A DNA stretch of 64,000 nt from Collimonas sp. OK607 (GTDB taxonomy: Bacteria > Pseudomonadota > Gammaproteobacteria > Burkholderiales > Burkholderiaceae_D): contig NZ_FOKF01000005.1 of assembly GCF_900111995.1 (NCBI RefSeq), positions 1-64,000 of the forward strand, read 5' to 3'. A model generated the notes under the pieces. It saw nothing but the letters and a program-made list of their open reading frames with translations. It was not told where the DNA came from and did no database searches. The position numbers and the translations under genes are program-made. Positions 50,433 through 62,341 of this stretch are shown one piece after another. Positions within the stretch are counted from its first letter, which is position 1. Every line of letters starts with the position of its first letter.

Positions 50433-51539
50433 ATGCAATTGGTCAAAACCAACCGAGATACCCTTCTCCGGCCACTGCAGATCGTGAGCGGTATTGTCGA
50501 GCGTCGGCACACATTGCCGATTCTGGCCAATATCCTCATTCGCAAAGACGGCGAAAAGGTCTCTTTCCTGTCAACCGACATCGAAGTGCAAATCACCACC
50601 AACGCCAAGGTCGGCAGCGGTAGCGAAGTTGCAGCAACGACTGTTGCAGCACGCAAGCTGCTGGATATTCTGCGCGCCTTGCCGGACACCGGTGAAGTCT
50701 CGCTGACCCTCAGCAACAAACGCATGACTGTGCAATCCGGCAAATCCCGTTTCGCGCTGCAAACACTGGCCGCCGAAGAATTTCCGACAGTAGCCCAGGC
50801 AGATCATTACAACGCCACCGTCACCCTGCCGCAAAAGACCCTCAAGCATTTGTTCAACATGGTCCATTTCTCGATGGCCCAGCAAGACATCCGCTATTAC
50901 CTGAACGGCCTGCTGCTGGTACTCGATGGCAAGAACGTTATAGCCGTCGCCACCGATGGCCACCGTCTGGCGTTTTGCCAGGTCGCCACCGAGCAGGAAT
51001 TTGCGCGCCAGGAAGTCATCATTCCGCGCAAGACCATCATCGAACTGCAGCGCCTGCTGGAAGAAACCGACGAACCGGTCCAACTCGAAATCGCCAACAA
51101 CCAGGTCAAGCTGTCGTTCGCCGATATCGAACTGATCTCCAAGCTGGTAGAAGGCAAGTTCCCCGACTACACCCGCGTGGTGCCGAAGGGTTACAAGAAC
51201 GACTTCACCATCAGCCGCGACCAGTTGCTGCGCTCCCTGCAACGTGCCGCCATCATGACCAGCGACAAGTTCAAGGGCGTACGCTGGGTAGTCACTCCAG
51301 GCAGCCTCAAAATCAGCTCGACCAATGCCGATCAGGAAGAAGCGATTGAAGAACTCGAAATCGATTACGGCGGCGATAGCGTCGACATCGGCTTCAACGT
51401 CACCTACCTGTTGGATGTACTCAACAACCTGAAAGGCGACAACGTCAACATCGCCCTCGGCGACGCCAATTCCTCAGCACTGATCACCGTGCCGGAAAAC
51501 GCCGATTTCAAGTACGTAGTAATGCCAATGCGAATCTAA
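50433..51539 (+). CDS. dnaN: DNA polymerase III beta sliding clamp
   Basis: The clamp dimer encircles DNA and tethers polymerase III. The 368-residue protein has three repeated clamp domains; recognisable blocks are MQLVKTNRDTLLRPLQIVSG, RHTLPILANILI, VATDGHRLAFC and the C-terminal NADFKYVVMPMRI. AAGGA precedes the ATG. It follows dnaA in the standard order. Confidence 0.97.
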   Translation: MQLVKTNRDTLLRPLQIVSGIVERRHTLPILANILIRKDGEKVSFLSTDIEVQITTNAKVGSGSEVAATTVAARKLLDILRALPDTGEVSLTLSNKRMTVQSGKSRFALQTLAAEEFPTVAQADHYNATVTLPQKTLKHLFNMVHFSMAQQDIRYYLNGLLLVLDGKNVIAVATDGHRLAFCQVATEQEFARQEVIIPRKTIIELQRLLEETDEPVQLEIANNQVKLSFADIELISKLVEGKFPDYTRVVPKGYKNDFTISRDQLLRSLQRAAIMTSDKFKGVRWVVTPGSLKISSTNADQEEAIEELEIDYGGDSVDIGFNVTYLLDVLNNLKGDNVNIALGDANSSALITVPENADFKYVVMPMRI

Positions 51540-51549
51540 TCCCGGTCTC

Positions 51550-51622
51550 GTAGGGTGGGCAAGGTTTTTGCCCACGCTGTGTACCAGATACCGTACAGCG
51601 TGGGCCCAAGTGCCCACCCCAC
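51550..51622. repeat. REPIN-like inverted pair of GTAGGGTGGGC repeats, copy 2
   Basis: GTAGGGTGGGCAAGG...TTGCCCACGCTGT is followed by an inner stem GTACAG region and the inverted half CAGCGTGGGCCCAAGTGCCCACCCCAC. The two halves pair across a short centre. It fills most of the dnaN-gyrB gap without harming either gene. Confidence 0.75.
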
Positions 51623-51679
51623 GGCCGCATTTGCTTGCAAAAGTAGCATCCTGCCCCAATATGTGTAGTTCCGAAGTAA

Positions 51680-54181
<2,502 letters not shown>

Positions 54182-54240
54182 TTTGTCGGATGACATTGAA
54201 ACTGGAAAACGTGCCAACTAAGTGAGAAATTTTTGTCAAA

Positions 54241-54271
54241 AATGTCAACCTTCGTGGTTGGCATTTTTTTT
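54241..54271 (+). terminator. gyrB terminator
   Basis: AATGTCAACC and GGTTGGCATT form 10-base arms with one G-U pair around TTCGT, followed by at least six T. It lies 60 bases past the gyrB stop. Confidence 0.85.
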
Positions 54272-54622
54272 AACTGAGTGCACCAAGACATACACGATTG
54301 TTTGCCGGAAACGTCTGTTACTTACCTGGTGGCCACAAGGTTCAATGCAAGTCCATACTTTCACACTCACTAGTAAGGATAGATATTTTTAACATAGACA
54401 TGTAGAAATTTTTCCTTGGAGTAGGAAGCTATCAGGTCCTGATAAATCAACTCCGGTACGTTTCAATAGTCCGTCGGCAGGGGACTATTGGGCATCAAAA
54501 AGCTGAATTGTTGAAACAGTTGGTAGGTCGGAAGACTGACTATGAAGACTCTGGCCTCACCACATAGACGAGTAGAGCGACATACAATATTCGTTGTAAA
54601 AAATTAACCAAGAAAAATAAAT
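54272..54622. other. Intergenic region after gyrB
   Basis: No open frame is supported. A hairpin with perfect 9-base arms, CAATAGTCC (54464-54472) and GGACTATTG (54482-54490), is the only visible structure. The sequence is A+T-richer than the neighbours and leads into two truncated genes, so it may be part of a decayed foreign segment. Confidence 0.45.
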
Positions 54623-54847
54623 ATGGAAATGCGAAAAACGGGGGAAAAGTTAATCCTTTTCGTACATGGTTTATCTGGATCACGCTTAGGCACATGGGGA
54701 GATATGCTTTCGGTATTGGCCAGTGATCCAGAGATGGAGTCATACGCTTTTGACTGTTTTGCATTTCCCACGACTCTCTTACGGCTTCCTTTTTCTAAGA
54801 AATTAGCGGATATCAATCAATTGGCACAAGGATTAGATACCAGCTGA
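54623..54847 (+). pseudogene. Alpha/beta-hydrolase gene, 5' fragment only
   Basis: The frame encodes 74 residues: KLILFVHGLSGSRLGTWGDM is the oxyanion-hole His-Gly region of a lipase/esterase-type hydrolase, and the fragment ends ...INQLAQGLDTS. Intact members have several hundred residues with a Ser nucleophile and an Asp-His pair, all missing here. The coding sequence is cut near 54835-54845, where it runs into the 3' end of a methyltransferase gene on the other strand. Confidence 0.7.
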
Positions 54848-55335
54848 GCAAATTCATCGCGTCCTAGAATTCGAATATGATTGGGCGGTTCAAAACACGA
54901 CGGATGCGCGATTTGTTTGAAAATCGCCTCTGAAGCAGGATCCGGCACTGCCAGCAAATACAACGCGCCCGGTTTCCCGACCCGGACCAACTCTTTCAGG
55001 AACACCATTGGATCTGCGACGTGCTCAATAACTTCCGTTGAGACGATTCTGGTAAATGTTTCATCCGGAAGCGGAAGAGGATCGGCATCCGTCACGATGG
55101 CTTCAATTTTTCGGGCCGGGGTGCCCTGCAACAAGCGCCCGGTCTCCTCAACCATCGCCTGGTCGATATCAGCAAATACGATGTGAGCACCCTGGCGCGC
55201 GCAAAAGGCAGCATTCCCGCCGCCGCCGCATCCCACATCCAAAACGACGTCACTTTCAGAAACCGGAAACCCTTTATACAATTCTCCGGTTTCCTCGTTG
55301 CACCAACCACTGATCCTTGGGCTTCTATCCATCAC
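54817..55335 (-). pseudogene. Class I SAM-dependent methyltransferase, C-terminally truncated
   Basis: The protein has the methyltransferase nucleotide-binding signature VVLDVGCGGGGNAAFCARQG, the acidic end FADIDQAM, and STEVIEHVADPMVFLKELVR. The C-terminus breaks off at DEFAQLVSNPCAN, exactly where it meets the hydrolase fragment on the other strand, so 50-80 residues are probably lost. The frame is open upstream to about 55455 and reads protein-like (LFGTKKTVLQEVDPVAIEV, KFPGEFDPYTV), with AGGAG before a CTG at 55455; the true start may be there, not at GTG 55335 or ATG 55332. Substrate unknown. Confidence 0.65.
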
Positions 55336-55633
55336 CGTGTAGGGATCAAATTCGCCGGGGAATTTGTCGTTCTTAACCTCTATAGCTACCGGATCTACTT
55401 CCTGGAGAACCGTTTTTTTTGTCCCAAACAGCTGCTTAATGAAATTTACGACCAGCGTCTCACTCCTGGAAAAATCTTTATTTGCGGGTTCTGTTCAGTG
55501 TTTCCGTGATTAATCCCCTAATTCTGTTGAAGCCACTAGCGGCCCCCTACCAACCAGAGGACATCAGGAAACTCCGCTCAAAAGAGCGCGGCATAGGACC
55601 CTGTGCGGTGTTTTTCGTTGTTGCGGTTTCGTA

Positions 55634-56047
55634 TCAGAAGATTACGGCAGCTTCCAGCTCGGCTGGTGAATACACTGTGATAGTCGATTTTTTGAAGTCC
55701 GGCCCGTTTCTTGTGACGATGCCTTGTGCGCCAACGCTGAGTGCCGCTTGGTGAAGCACTGCATCTTCAAAATCGGTAAATCCGTCATTTAGTGCTGCCT
55801 CCAGCACGGAGCGAGTAACGGCGGCCACTTCAAAGATGCTGAGCAGCTTCTTGATGCTGGCCTGAGCCACCGCGGCTCCTAGTTGTTTTTCTACGAAATA
55901 GAACACCGTGGTCACGGTGGTCGCACAAATAGCGCCGCTTATTCTCCCGGTTTCAACTTTTGCCACGAGTGGTGCAGATAAGGTCACGTGCGGCTGTCGA
56001 TTAAGTAGCACATCAAGGATGACGTTCGTATCATAGAGGATCTTCAC
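55634..56047 (-). CDS. PIN-domain toxin (VapC-like ribonuclease)
   Basis: The 137-residue protein has the acidic PIN residues in KILYDTNVILDVLLNR (first Asp), GRISGAICATT and GFTDFEDAVLHQAALS (Glu/Asp pair), ending IVTRNGPDFKKS. PIN toxins cut RNA when freed from their antitoxin. It overlaps the upstream antitoxin gene by ATGA. The pair lies between the decayed segment and the ABC ATPase gene. Confidence 0.85.
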   Translation of the reverse strand: MKILYDTNVILDVLLNRQPHVTLSAPLVAKVETGRISGAICATTVTTVFYFVEKQLGAAVAQASIKKLLSIFEVAAVTRSVLEAALNDGFTDFEDAVLHQAALSVGAQGIVTRNGPDFKKSTITVYSPAELEAAVIF

Positions 56048-56322
56048 CGATATTTTTCCTCTAGGTGCGCGCGGTAATCTCGCTTATCGTCAACATCATG
56101 GCCTGGCTTCAAGATCCCTAAGAGGGATCTTGTGACGGGTGGGAGATTATCGAGCAGTCCCAAATCTTTGGCTGGCTGCTGACCAGCAGTTGGTTCCAAG
56201 TCATCCAGGAGCGCGAAAAAATCACCAACCATTTTAGAGAGGGATTTACCCGATCTTTCTGCATGCGCCTTCGCGTGCTTAATCAACTTGTCATCGAGCC
56301 GAAGCGTAAGTTTCGTTTCCAT
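56044..56322 (-). CDS. Antitoxin of the PIN toxin (DUF6364-like, ribbon-helix-helix)
   Basis: The 92-residue protein opens with a ribbon-helix-helix-type DNA-binding part (METKLTLRLDDKLIKHAKAH, SGKSLSKMVGDF) and has a C-terminal toxin-binding tail (SLLGILKPGHDVDDKRDYR). Antitoxins of this type bind the toxin and repress their own promoter; a matching palindrome lies 26 bases upstream. Start and overlap with the toxin gene are clear. Confidence 0.82.
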   Translation of the reverse strand: METKLTLRLDDKLIKHAKAHAERSGKSLSKMVGDFFALLDDLEPTAGQQPAKDLGLLDNLPPVTRSLLGILKPGHDVDDKRDYRAHLEEKYR

Positions 56323-56348
56323 ATTGACCCCATATCCTTGTGACGTAC

Positions 56349-56369
56349 ACGTACAGTGAAACTGTACGT
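56349..56369. promoter_or_regulatory. Operator palindrome of the toxin-antitoxin operon
   Basis: ACGTACAGT-GAA-ACTGTACGT is a perfect 9-3-9 inverted repeat, with an extra half site TGACGTAC at 56341-56348. It lies just upstream of the antitoxin start and is the natural site for ribbon-helix-helix autoregulation. Confidence 0.75.
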
Positions 56370-56554
56370 CATAAACTCGATGGTTTCAAGCATTCATGGC
56401 CAAAGGGACATGGGAAAAAAGACTAACTTATAAAAACAACGTGGAAATTACACAACTTATTGATTTTTCAAGAATTATTTGTCATTTGCGGAGCTTGAAT
56501 TCGGTCCTTTGGCGGTCACGGATGCCAGCCAACGCCATTGACGCATCGTAACCT

Positions 56555-57187
56555 TCAATCTCCCAGTTCCACCGTAGCCGCCAACGGCACTCCCTCTGGC
56601 GCCTCATAAAGCGCAATCACCCAAACCTGCCCCGGATTGCCAGCCACCTGATTCAACATCTTCACAACAAAATTAATCGATGCCTTATCCAACCCCGCAA
56701 ACGGATCGTCCAGCAAATTAAGCGTGGCGCCGGCAGCGAACGCTGCAGCCAGCCAGACTTTCCGTTTGCTTCCTGTGGATAACTTATACAGCTGCTTGTC
56801 CAGATGCGGCGTCAGCGACAACCCTTCGGTGAGTACTGGCAACAGCGCATCATCAAACCCGGGATACGCACCGTGCAACGAAGCAAAATACTCATGCGCC
56901 GTCATCTGGTCGAATGCTTCCGAACGCGGATCCACCCAGAATACCTGCCGCCGATAAACATCGGGCTGCTCATTCAAGCGCACATCGTTGATTTGCAATT
57001 CCCCCGCTTGTGCCGCCAAGTCGCCGGCCAGAAGCCGCAGCAAACTACTCTTCCCACGTCCATCGCCGCCGCGCACCAACGTGATGCCTGCAGGAATTTC
57101 GGCTGACCAGTTGTCGAATAATTTTTGCTCTGGGTAATGAAAAGTGAGATTGACGGCTTGAAGGATGGCTGTGTGATGGTGCTTCAT
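56555..57187 (-). CDS. Stand-alone ABC-type ATPase
   Basis: The 210-residue protein is a single ABC ATPase domain: Walker A VRGGDGRGKSSLLRL (about residues 40-50), signature KLSTGSKRKVWLAAA, Walker B LNLLDDPFAGLD. The Walker A loop GGDGRGKSS and signature STGSKRK are variants of the usual forms and resemble the CcmA/heme-export-like group. No permease gene is adjacent. The ATG at 57187 is used because the longer frame begins with TTG; neither has a strong ribosome-binding site. Confidence 0.75.
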   Translation of the reverse strand: MKHHHTAILQAVNLTFHYPEQKLFDNWSAEIPAGITLVRGGDGRGKSSLLRLLAGDLAAQAGELQINDVRLNEQPDVYRRQVFWVDPRSEAFDQMTAHEYFASLHGAYPGFDDALLPVLTEGLSLTPHLDKQLYKLSTGSKRKVWLAAAFAAGATLNLLDDPFAGLDKASINFVVKMLNQVAGNPGQVWVIALYEAPEGVPLAATVELGD

Positions 57188-57202
57188 GGCATGGATTTTC
57201 AA

Positions 57203-57509
57203 AGATAAACGGGGAACCGGATACTGCTTGAAGCGAGTCAGAAAACGTGTTTCCGTGAAGCCTGGCGAGGGCCGCAGGAACAGGTCGAAACCATTTGTAA
57301 AAGGTCAAGACGTGCACTAATCTTCACTCAGTGAAAACACATTTTTGACGATGAATCCAATGCATCATCTTACGTTCGTGGAACGTCTCAATGCTGAAGC
57401 ACAACACATCTCGATTGTAAGTATTCAAAGGATCTGCTGACCTGCTTCAGGCTCGCATGTCGATCGCGTCGAACAACGATGCGTTCACAAACACTGACAG
57501 GAGAATAGC
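57203..57509. other. Intergenic region between divergent ABC ATPase and DUF1326 genes
   Basis: About 300 bases with no supported gene. It must contain both divergent promoters. GGAGA at 57500-57504 is the ribosome-binding site of the DUF1326 gene. I see no strong repeat. Confidence 0.4.
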
Positions 57510-58142
57510 ATGGCACAAGCTGACTGGCGCCTCGAAGGCGAATGGATCAAGAACTGCAACTGCGCATTCGGATGCCCTTGCGATTTCAACGCCAGGCCGA
57601 CGCAGGGTAGCTGCCAGGGTCTCGCAGGCATGCGCATTACCAAAGGTCATTTCGGCACCACCAACCTGGATGGCTTGAGTTTCTTCGTGGTGGTCTCGTT
57701 CCCGGGCGCATTGCATGAGGGAAACGGGCAGTTGCAGCCGATCATTGATGAGCGCGCCAGCCCAGAGCAGCGCGAAGCATTGTTCAACATCATGTCGGGG
57801 CAGAATTCGGCGGAAGGAACGTTGTTCCATATCTTCAGCCTGATTGTGACGAAGATGCACGATCCTATCTTCGCTCCCGTCACGTTTGAGTTTGACAAGG
57901 CTGCCAGGCTCGCGCGCCTGGTTATCCCCGGCGTGCTTGAAACCGAGGTGGAACCGATCAAGAACCCGGTGACCGGTGCACCGCATCACATTCAGGTGGT
58001 GATGCCGGAGGGTTTCGAACATCACGAGGGCGAAGTGGCATCGGCCAATATCCGCAGCAACGGCGCCATCAAGTTCGAGACCACGGGTAGCCACAGCACG
58101 CTGGCTAATGTAGTGCAGACACCGGAAGGCGTGGCGGCTTGA
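57510..58142 (+). CDS. DUF1326-domain protein
   Basis: The 210-residue soluble protein has the DUF1326 hallmark near the N-terminus, EWIKNCNCAFGCPCDFNARP, with a CNC...CPC set of Cys that could bind a metal. DUF1326 genes are very often followed by DUF2182 genes, as here: the stop TGA is directly followed by the ATG of the next gene. The pair is thought to act in metal handling at the membrane; the reaction is unknown. Confidence 0.85.
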   Translation: MAQADWRLEGEWIKNCNCAFGCPCDFNARPTQGSCQGLAGMRITKGHFGTTNLDGLSFFVVVSFPGALHEGNGQLQPIIDERASPEQREALFNIMSGQNSAEGTLFHIFSLIVTKMHDPIFAPVTFEFDKAARLARLVIPGVLETEVEPIKNPVTGAPHHIQVVMPEGFEHHEGEVASANIRSNGAIKFETTGSHSTLANVVQTPEGVAA

Positions 58143-58922
58143 ATGGCCGATAGTATATTCATGCAGCGCGTGCTACGGCATGATCGTTTGCTTGTCGTAT
58201 CCGGGCTGCTGATCGTCGTCATCCTGTCCTGGGCGTACCTGCTGACGGGCGCCGGGATGATGGAAGCGATGGGCGACATGCTGATGCCGATGAGCATGGG
58301 GCCGTGGACGCCCGGCCATGCCGTCCTTGTGTTCACCATGTGGGCGGTAATGATGGCGGCCATGATGTTGCCAAGCGCCGCGCCGATGATCCTGCTCTAT
58401 TCCACCATTGCCCGGAGCAAAGCCGCAACCGGCGAGCTGGTGACAGCGTCAGGCGGCTTCATGTTTGGCTATGTCGCGGTCTGGGCTACGTTTAGCCTGG
58501 TCGCTGCCACGCTGCAGTATGTGTTGGAGCAAACGGCGCTGTTGTCGCCGATGATGGAAACCACCAGCACTGTCCTGGCGGGAGCGGTGTTGATCACCGC
58601 CGGGTTGTATCAATGGATGCCGTTAAAGCAGTTTTGCCTGCGCCACTGCCGTTCGCCGATTGAGTTCCTGACGACGCATTGGCGGGCCGGGGTGCGTGGT
58701 GCGTTTGCGATGGGTTTCCGGCACGGTGCTTATTGTGTCGGCTGCTGCTGGCTGCTGATGCTGCTGCTCTTCGTTGGCGGCGTGATGAATTTTACGTGGA
58801 TCGGCGGCATTGCCCTGTTTGTCCTGATCGAAAAACTGGCGCCCGCCGGGCATTGGATCGGGCGCGGCGCCGGCGTCGTGCTGATGGCTTGGGGCACCGC
58901 GACTTTATATTCCGTAGCCTGA
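58143..58922 (+). CDS. DUF2182 integral membrane protein
   Basis: The 259-residue protein has about seven membrane helices and the conserved Met-rich segment FTMWAVMMAAMMLPSAAPMI, which gives the family its predicted metal-binding nature. Further conserved parts are KQFCLRHCRSP and GAYCVGCCWLLMLLLF with Cys pairs. It is read in one operon with the DUF1326 gene. Substrate metal unknown. Confidence 0.88.
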   Translation: MADSIFMQRVLRHDRLLVVSGLLIVVILSWAYLLTGAGMMEAMGDMLMPMSMGPWTPGHAVLVFTMWAVMMAAMMLPSAAPMILLYSTIARSKAATGELVTASGGFMFGYVAVWATFSLVAATLQYVLEQTALLSPMMETTSTVLAGAVLITAGLYQWMPLKQFCLRHCRSPIEFLTTHWRAGVRGAFAMGFRHGAYCVGCCWLLMLLLFVGGVMNFTWIGGIALFVLIEKLAPAGHWIGRGAGVVLMAWGTATLYSVA

Positions 58923-58949
58923 TCGGCAAAATCTCATAATCAGAAAGAA

Positions 58950-59064
58950 GTAGGGTGGGCACATCGTGCCCACGCGTGAACTCACTCCAAGTACATACCT
59001 ATCTCAATACCGGGTGGGCCAAGACTCCGGTTATTGCGACGTGGGCACAATGTGCCCACCCTAC
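58950..59064. repeat. REPIN-like inverted pair of GTAGGGTGGGC repeats, copy 3
   Basis: The left half GTAGGGTGGGCACATCGTGCCCACGCG and the inverted right half CGTGGGCACAATGTGCCCACCCTAC enclose about 60 bases that include a third partial copy, CGGGTGGGCC. It is the longest of the three copies and lies between the DUF2182 gene and a gene remnant. Confidence 0.75.
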
Positions 59065-59105
59065 CTGTACAAATATGCCGTGGGAATTTGGCACGCTGGT
59101 TAGTT

Positions 59106-59288
59106 TTACCGTGCGGGCATCTCGATCGCATAATCCATCCCATTGATCTGCCGCATCCTTGGCCTGCCGAGCAAGAACAATTCGACCAGGCCTAACATGC
59201 AAGCGGTCATCAGGACGCCGGTCTTGGCCAGTTCATTGACGCTCAGCATGCCCAGCGCCCAGAACGCGCCCAGTCCGGCCAGACCGAT
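59106..59288 (-). pseudogene. Remnant of a membrane protein gene
   Basis: Read leftward, the frame encodes IGLAGLGAFWALGMLSVNEL followed by a hydrophobic helix (GVLMTACMLGLVELFLLG) and a basic end RPRMRQINGMDYAIEM, then TAA at 59108-59106. A stop codon lies just upstream in the same frame (near 59289), so only a C-terminal piece remains. It may still be translated from the internal ATG at about 59246 as a 47-residue peptide. The parent family is not identified. Confidence 0.45.
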
Positions 59289-59327
59289 CTATAGCCGCTT
59301 AGCTAATGATTTCAATGGGCGAAGCTG

Positions 59328-60365
59328 TTAGTTGCTCTGCAACCTGCGCACAATCGCGTCGGTGAACTCTTGGGTGGATGCCTTACCCTTGAGATCGCCG
59401 GTAGCAACGTGGTCTTTGTTAAGCGTATCGGTGATCGCGGTACGCAGTCGCAACGCCAGATCATCATGGCCGACATGATCAAGCATCTGCCCCGCTGCCA
59501 GCAGCAGGGAAATCGGATTGGCGATACCCTTGCCGGCAATGTCCGGCGCCGATCCGTGCACTGCTTCGAAGATCGCGACGTCATCGCCGATGTTCGCGCC
59601 GGGCGCCATGCCGAGGCCGCCGACTAATCCTGCCAGTTGATCCGAAAGAATATCGCCGAACAGGTTGGTGCATAAGAGCATGTCGAACTGCCACGGATTC
59701 AGCACCAGTTGCATCGCGCAGGCGTCGACGATCATGTCGTTCATCTGCACTTTACCTTCGTAATCGCGCGCTACTTCCCGGGCGGCTTCGAGGAAGATGC
59801 CGGTCAGCGCCTTGAGGATGTTCGCCTTGTGCACTACGGTGATTTTCTTGCGGCCGTTCTTTACCGCGTATTCAAAGGCAAAACGCGCAATCTTCTTGCA
59901 GGCTTCGCGTGTGTTGATGCCGGTGGAGACGGCAACTGCGCGCGGATCGTCGCCGACCGGAATATAGTATTCGTGCGCTACATAGAAGCCGCCGATGTTT
60001 TCCCGGATCAGGACGACGTCGATGTCTTCAAAGCGGCCTGGAACAATCGTCCTTGCCGGCCGGACGTTGGCATATAACTGGAATTCTTCCCGTAGGCGGA
60101 CGTTGGAGGAGCGGAAGCCTTCGCCAATCGGTGTAGTCAGCGGGCCTTTGAGGGCGAGCCTGGTCTTGCGGATGCTGGCCAGGGTTGCTTCCGGCAGCGG
60201 GTCGCCGCTGGCAGTGACGCCGGCCACACCTGCTTGTTGTATATCCCAGGAGAATGGAGATCCCAAAGCGGCCAACACCTGGACCGTGGCCTCGACTACT
60301 TCAGGGCCGATGCCGTCGCCGGGGATCAGCGTGGCGGGAATTTGTTTCAGTGTCGGGGTATTCAT
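59328..60365 (-). CDS. NAD-dependent isocitrate dehydrogenase-like enzyme
   Basis: The 345-residue protein belongs to the isocitrate/isopropylmalate dehydrogenase family: [19 protein letters not shown] at the start, [20 protein letters not shown] at the substrate site, the metal-binding Asp residues in [20 protein letters not shown] and the cofactor region [20 protein letters not shown]. The Asn-x-x-Leu/Arg substrate pattern and YANVRP favour the NAD-type isocitrate dehydrogenase over isopropylmalate dehydrogenase. It would feed 2-oxoglutarate to the TCA cycle. It stands alone here. Confidence 0.82.
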   Translation of the reverse strand: MNTPTLKQIPATLIPGDGIGPEVVEATVQVLAALGSPFSWDIQQAGVAGVTASGDPLPEATLASIRKTRLALKGPLTTPIGEGFRSSNVRLREEFQLYANVRPARTIVPGRFEDIDVVLIRENIGGFYVAHEYYIPVGDDPRAVAVSTGINTREACKKIARFAFEYAVKNGRKKITVVHKANILKALTGIFLEAAREVARDYEGKVQMNDMIVDACAMQLVLNPWQFDMLLCTNLFGDILSDQLAGLVGGLGMAPGANIGDDVAIFEAVHGSAPDIAGKGIANPISLLLAAGQMLDHVGHDDLALRLRTAITDTLNKDHVATGDLKGKASTQEFTDAIVRRLQSN

Positions 60366-60552
60366 GGAATCCTCTTGAGAGCGCAGTGATAGGACAAGCC
60401 GGAACAGGCAGCGAGACTGACAATATTAGCACCGCGAAGCTTTCGGTCAGTTTACAAAGACGTCGTGCAGGCGGAAGCGCGCGGCATCACTGTCGCGTTG
60501 TGTTTCAAACAAATAAAGATGGGGATAGAGACAGTTCGGAGGCAGGTCGCCG

Positions 60553-60582
60553 TTGCGCCAGCCGCGGATCGGGCTGGCGCAA
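60553..60582 (-). terminator. Hairpin after ahpF
   Basis: TTGCGCCAGCC and GGCTGGCGCAA pair perfectly (11 bases) around GCGGATCG. It lies 36 bases beyond the ahpF stop. The T-run is short, so termination may be partial. Confidence 0.6.
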
Positions 60583-60617
60583 AACCTCTTGGCAAGTTGA
60601 TTACTGAGGTGGTTTAC

Positions 60618-62213
60618 TTAAGCAGCAACAGTCTCGGCTTCGCTGACAACCTCTTCTTCATCCGAGTCCGAGCTACGGATCAGATAATCGAATGCGCTCA
60701 GGGATGCCTTGGCGCCCTCGCCTACCGCAATCACGATCTGCTTGAACGGCACGGTGGTGACGTCGCCGGCGGCGAATACACCAGGGATCGAGGTCTGACC
60801 CTTGGCATCGACTTCAATTTCACCATGACGCGACAAGGCCAGCGTGCCCTTCAGCCATTCGGTATTCGGCACCAGGCCGATTTGCACGAACACGCCTTCG
60901 AGTTCAACGGCATGCACGGCATCGGTCTTGCGGTCCTTGTACACCAGGCCATTTACCTTCTTGCTGTCGCCGGTGATTTCGGTAGTTTGCGCCGAGGTGA
61001 TCACGGTAACGTTGGCCAGGCTGCGCAGCTTGCGTTGCAATACTGCATCCGCACGCAACTCATCGCCGAATTCGATCAAGGTGACATGGCTCACCAAACC
61101 AGCCAGGTCGATCGCCGCTTCCACGCCGGAATTACCGCCGCCGATCACCGCCACGCGCTTGCCTTTGAACAGCGGGCCGTCGCAGTGCGGGCAGTAGGCG
61201 ACGCCGTGGTTACGGTATTCGCGTTCGCCCGGCACGTTGATTTCGCGCCAGCGGGCGCCGGTTGCCAGTACCACGGTTTTGCTTTTCAGCGAGCCGCCGT
61301 TGGCCAGCTTGATTTCAATCAGCTTGCCTGGGATCAGGGCCGACGCCAGTTGCACGTTCATGATGTCGACTTCATAGGTCTTGACGTGCTGTTCCAGCGC
61401 GGTGGCGAACTTTGGCCCTTCGGTTTCTTTTACCGAAACGAAGTTTTCAATCGACAGCGTATCCAGCACCTGGCCGCCGAAGCGTTCCGACACTACACCG
61501 GTGCGGATGCCCTTGCGTGCTGCATAAATCGCAGCTGCCGCGCCGGCAGGGCCGCCGCCGACGATCAACACATCGTAGGGCTCTTTAGCGCTCAGTTCGA
61601 CCGCTTTGCGGGCGCCGGCGCCGGTATCCAGCTTGGCGAGGATTTCTTCAACGCTGGTGCGGCCCTGGCCGAACACTTCACCGTTCAGGTAGGTGGTCGG
61701 CACAGCCATGATTTCGCGTTTTTCCACTTCGTCCTGGAACAACGCGCCGTCGATGGTGACTTGACGGATGCGCGGATTGATCAGCGCCATCACGTTCAAT
61801 GCCTGCACTACTTCAGGGCAGTTCTGGCAAGACAGGGAGATATAGGTTTCGAACACATAATCGCCATCCAGATTGCGGATCTGTTCGATGATGGCTTCGT
61901 CCAGTTTCACCGGGTGGCCGCCGACTTGCAGCAAGGCCAGCACCAGCGAAGTAAATTCGTGGCCCATCGGAATTGCGGCAAAACGGATGCCGGTATCGAC
62001 GCCTGGGCGATTGATAGAGAACGAGGGTTTGCGTTCGTTGTCGTCGCTACGCTCGATCAGCGTAATGCGGTCCGACAGCGTCGCGATTTCTTGCAACAGC
62101 GCTTGCAGTTCACGTGATTTGTCACCGTTGTCCAGCGACGCAACGATCTCAATCGGTTGCACGATTTTTTCCAAATAGCTTTTCAATTGGTTTTTGAGAT
62201 TTGCATCAAGCAT
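60618..62213 (-). CDS. ahpF: Alkyl hydroperoxide reductase subunit F
   Basis: AhpF is the NADH:peroxiredoxin reductase that recharges AhpC. The 531-residue protein has the N-terminal double thioredoxin-fold domain with the redox pair SCQNCPEVV, an FAD domain starting [20 protein letters not shown]-like ([15 protein letters not shown]), the second redox pair [10 protein letters not shown], and the NADH site [12 protein letters not shown], ending in [17 protein letters not shown]. It follows ahpC on the same strand, the usual order. Confidence 0.95.
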   Translation of the reverse strand: MLDANLKNQLKSYLEKIVQPIEIVASLDNGDKSRELQALLQEIATLSDRITLIERSDDNERKPSFSINRPGVDTGIRFAAIPMGHEFTSLVLALLQVGGHPVKLDEAIIEQIRNLDGDYVFETYISLSCQNCPEVVQALNVMALINPRIRQVTIDGALFQDEVEKREIMAVPTTYLNGEVFGQGRTSVEEILAKLDTGAGARKAVELSAKEPYDVLIVGGGPAGAAAAIYAARKGIRTGVVSERFGGQVLDTLSIENFVSVKETEGPKFATALEQHVKTYEVDIMNVQLASALIPGKLIEIKLANGGSLKSKTVVLATGARWREINVPGEREYRNHGVAYCPHCDGPLFKGKRVAVIGGGNSGVEAAIDLAGLVSHVTLIEFGDELRADAVLQRKLRSLANVTVITSAQTTEITGDSKKVNGLVYKDRKTDAVHAVELEGVFVQIGLVPNTEWLKGTLALSRHGEIEVDAKGQTSIPGVFAAGDVTTVPFKQIVIAVGEGAKASLSAFDYLIRSSDSDEEEVVSEAETVAA

Positions 62214-62341
62214 GGCGGTTCCTTACGTTTGTCACGATGTTTGTGACGATTTGAATTGGGGTACTGCCGGTTCGAGCCCAGTTTCAGACTCGAACCGTAA
62301 AACATTTGCAGCTATCAGATCTTAAAAAATCTTAAAAGATC

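Noticed and set aside
56774-56782. DnaA box TGTGGATAA
   Set aside because: It lies inside the ABC ATPase coding sequence, alone and far from dnaA; likely chance.
60465-62117. 550-codon open frame opposite ahpF
   Set aside because: Antisense to ahpF, with no ribosome-binding site and the typical mirror composition.
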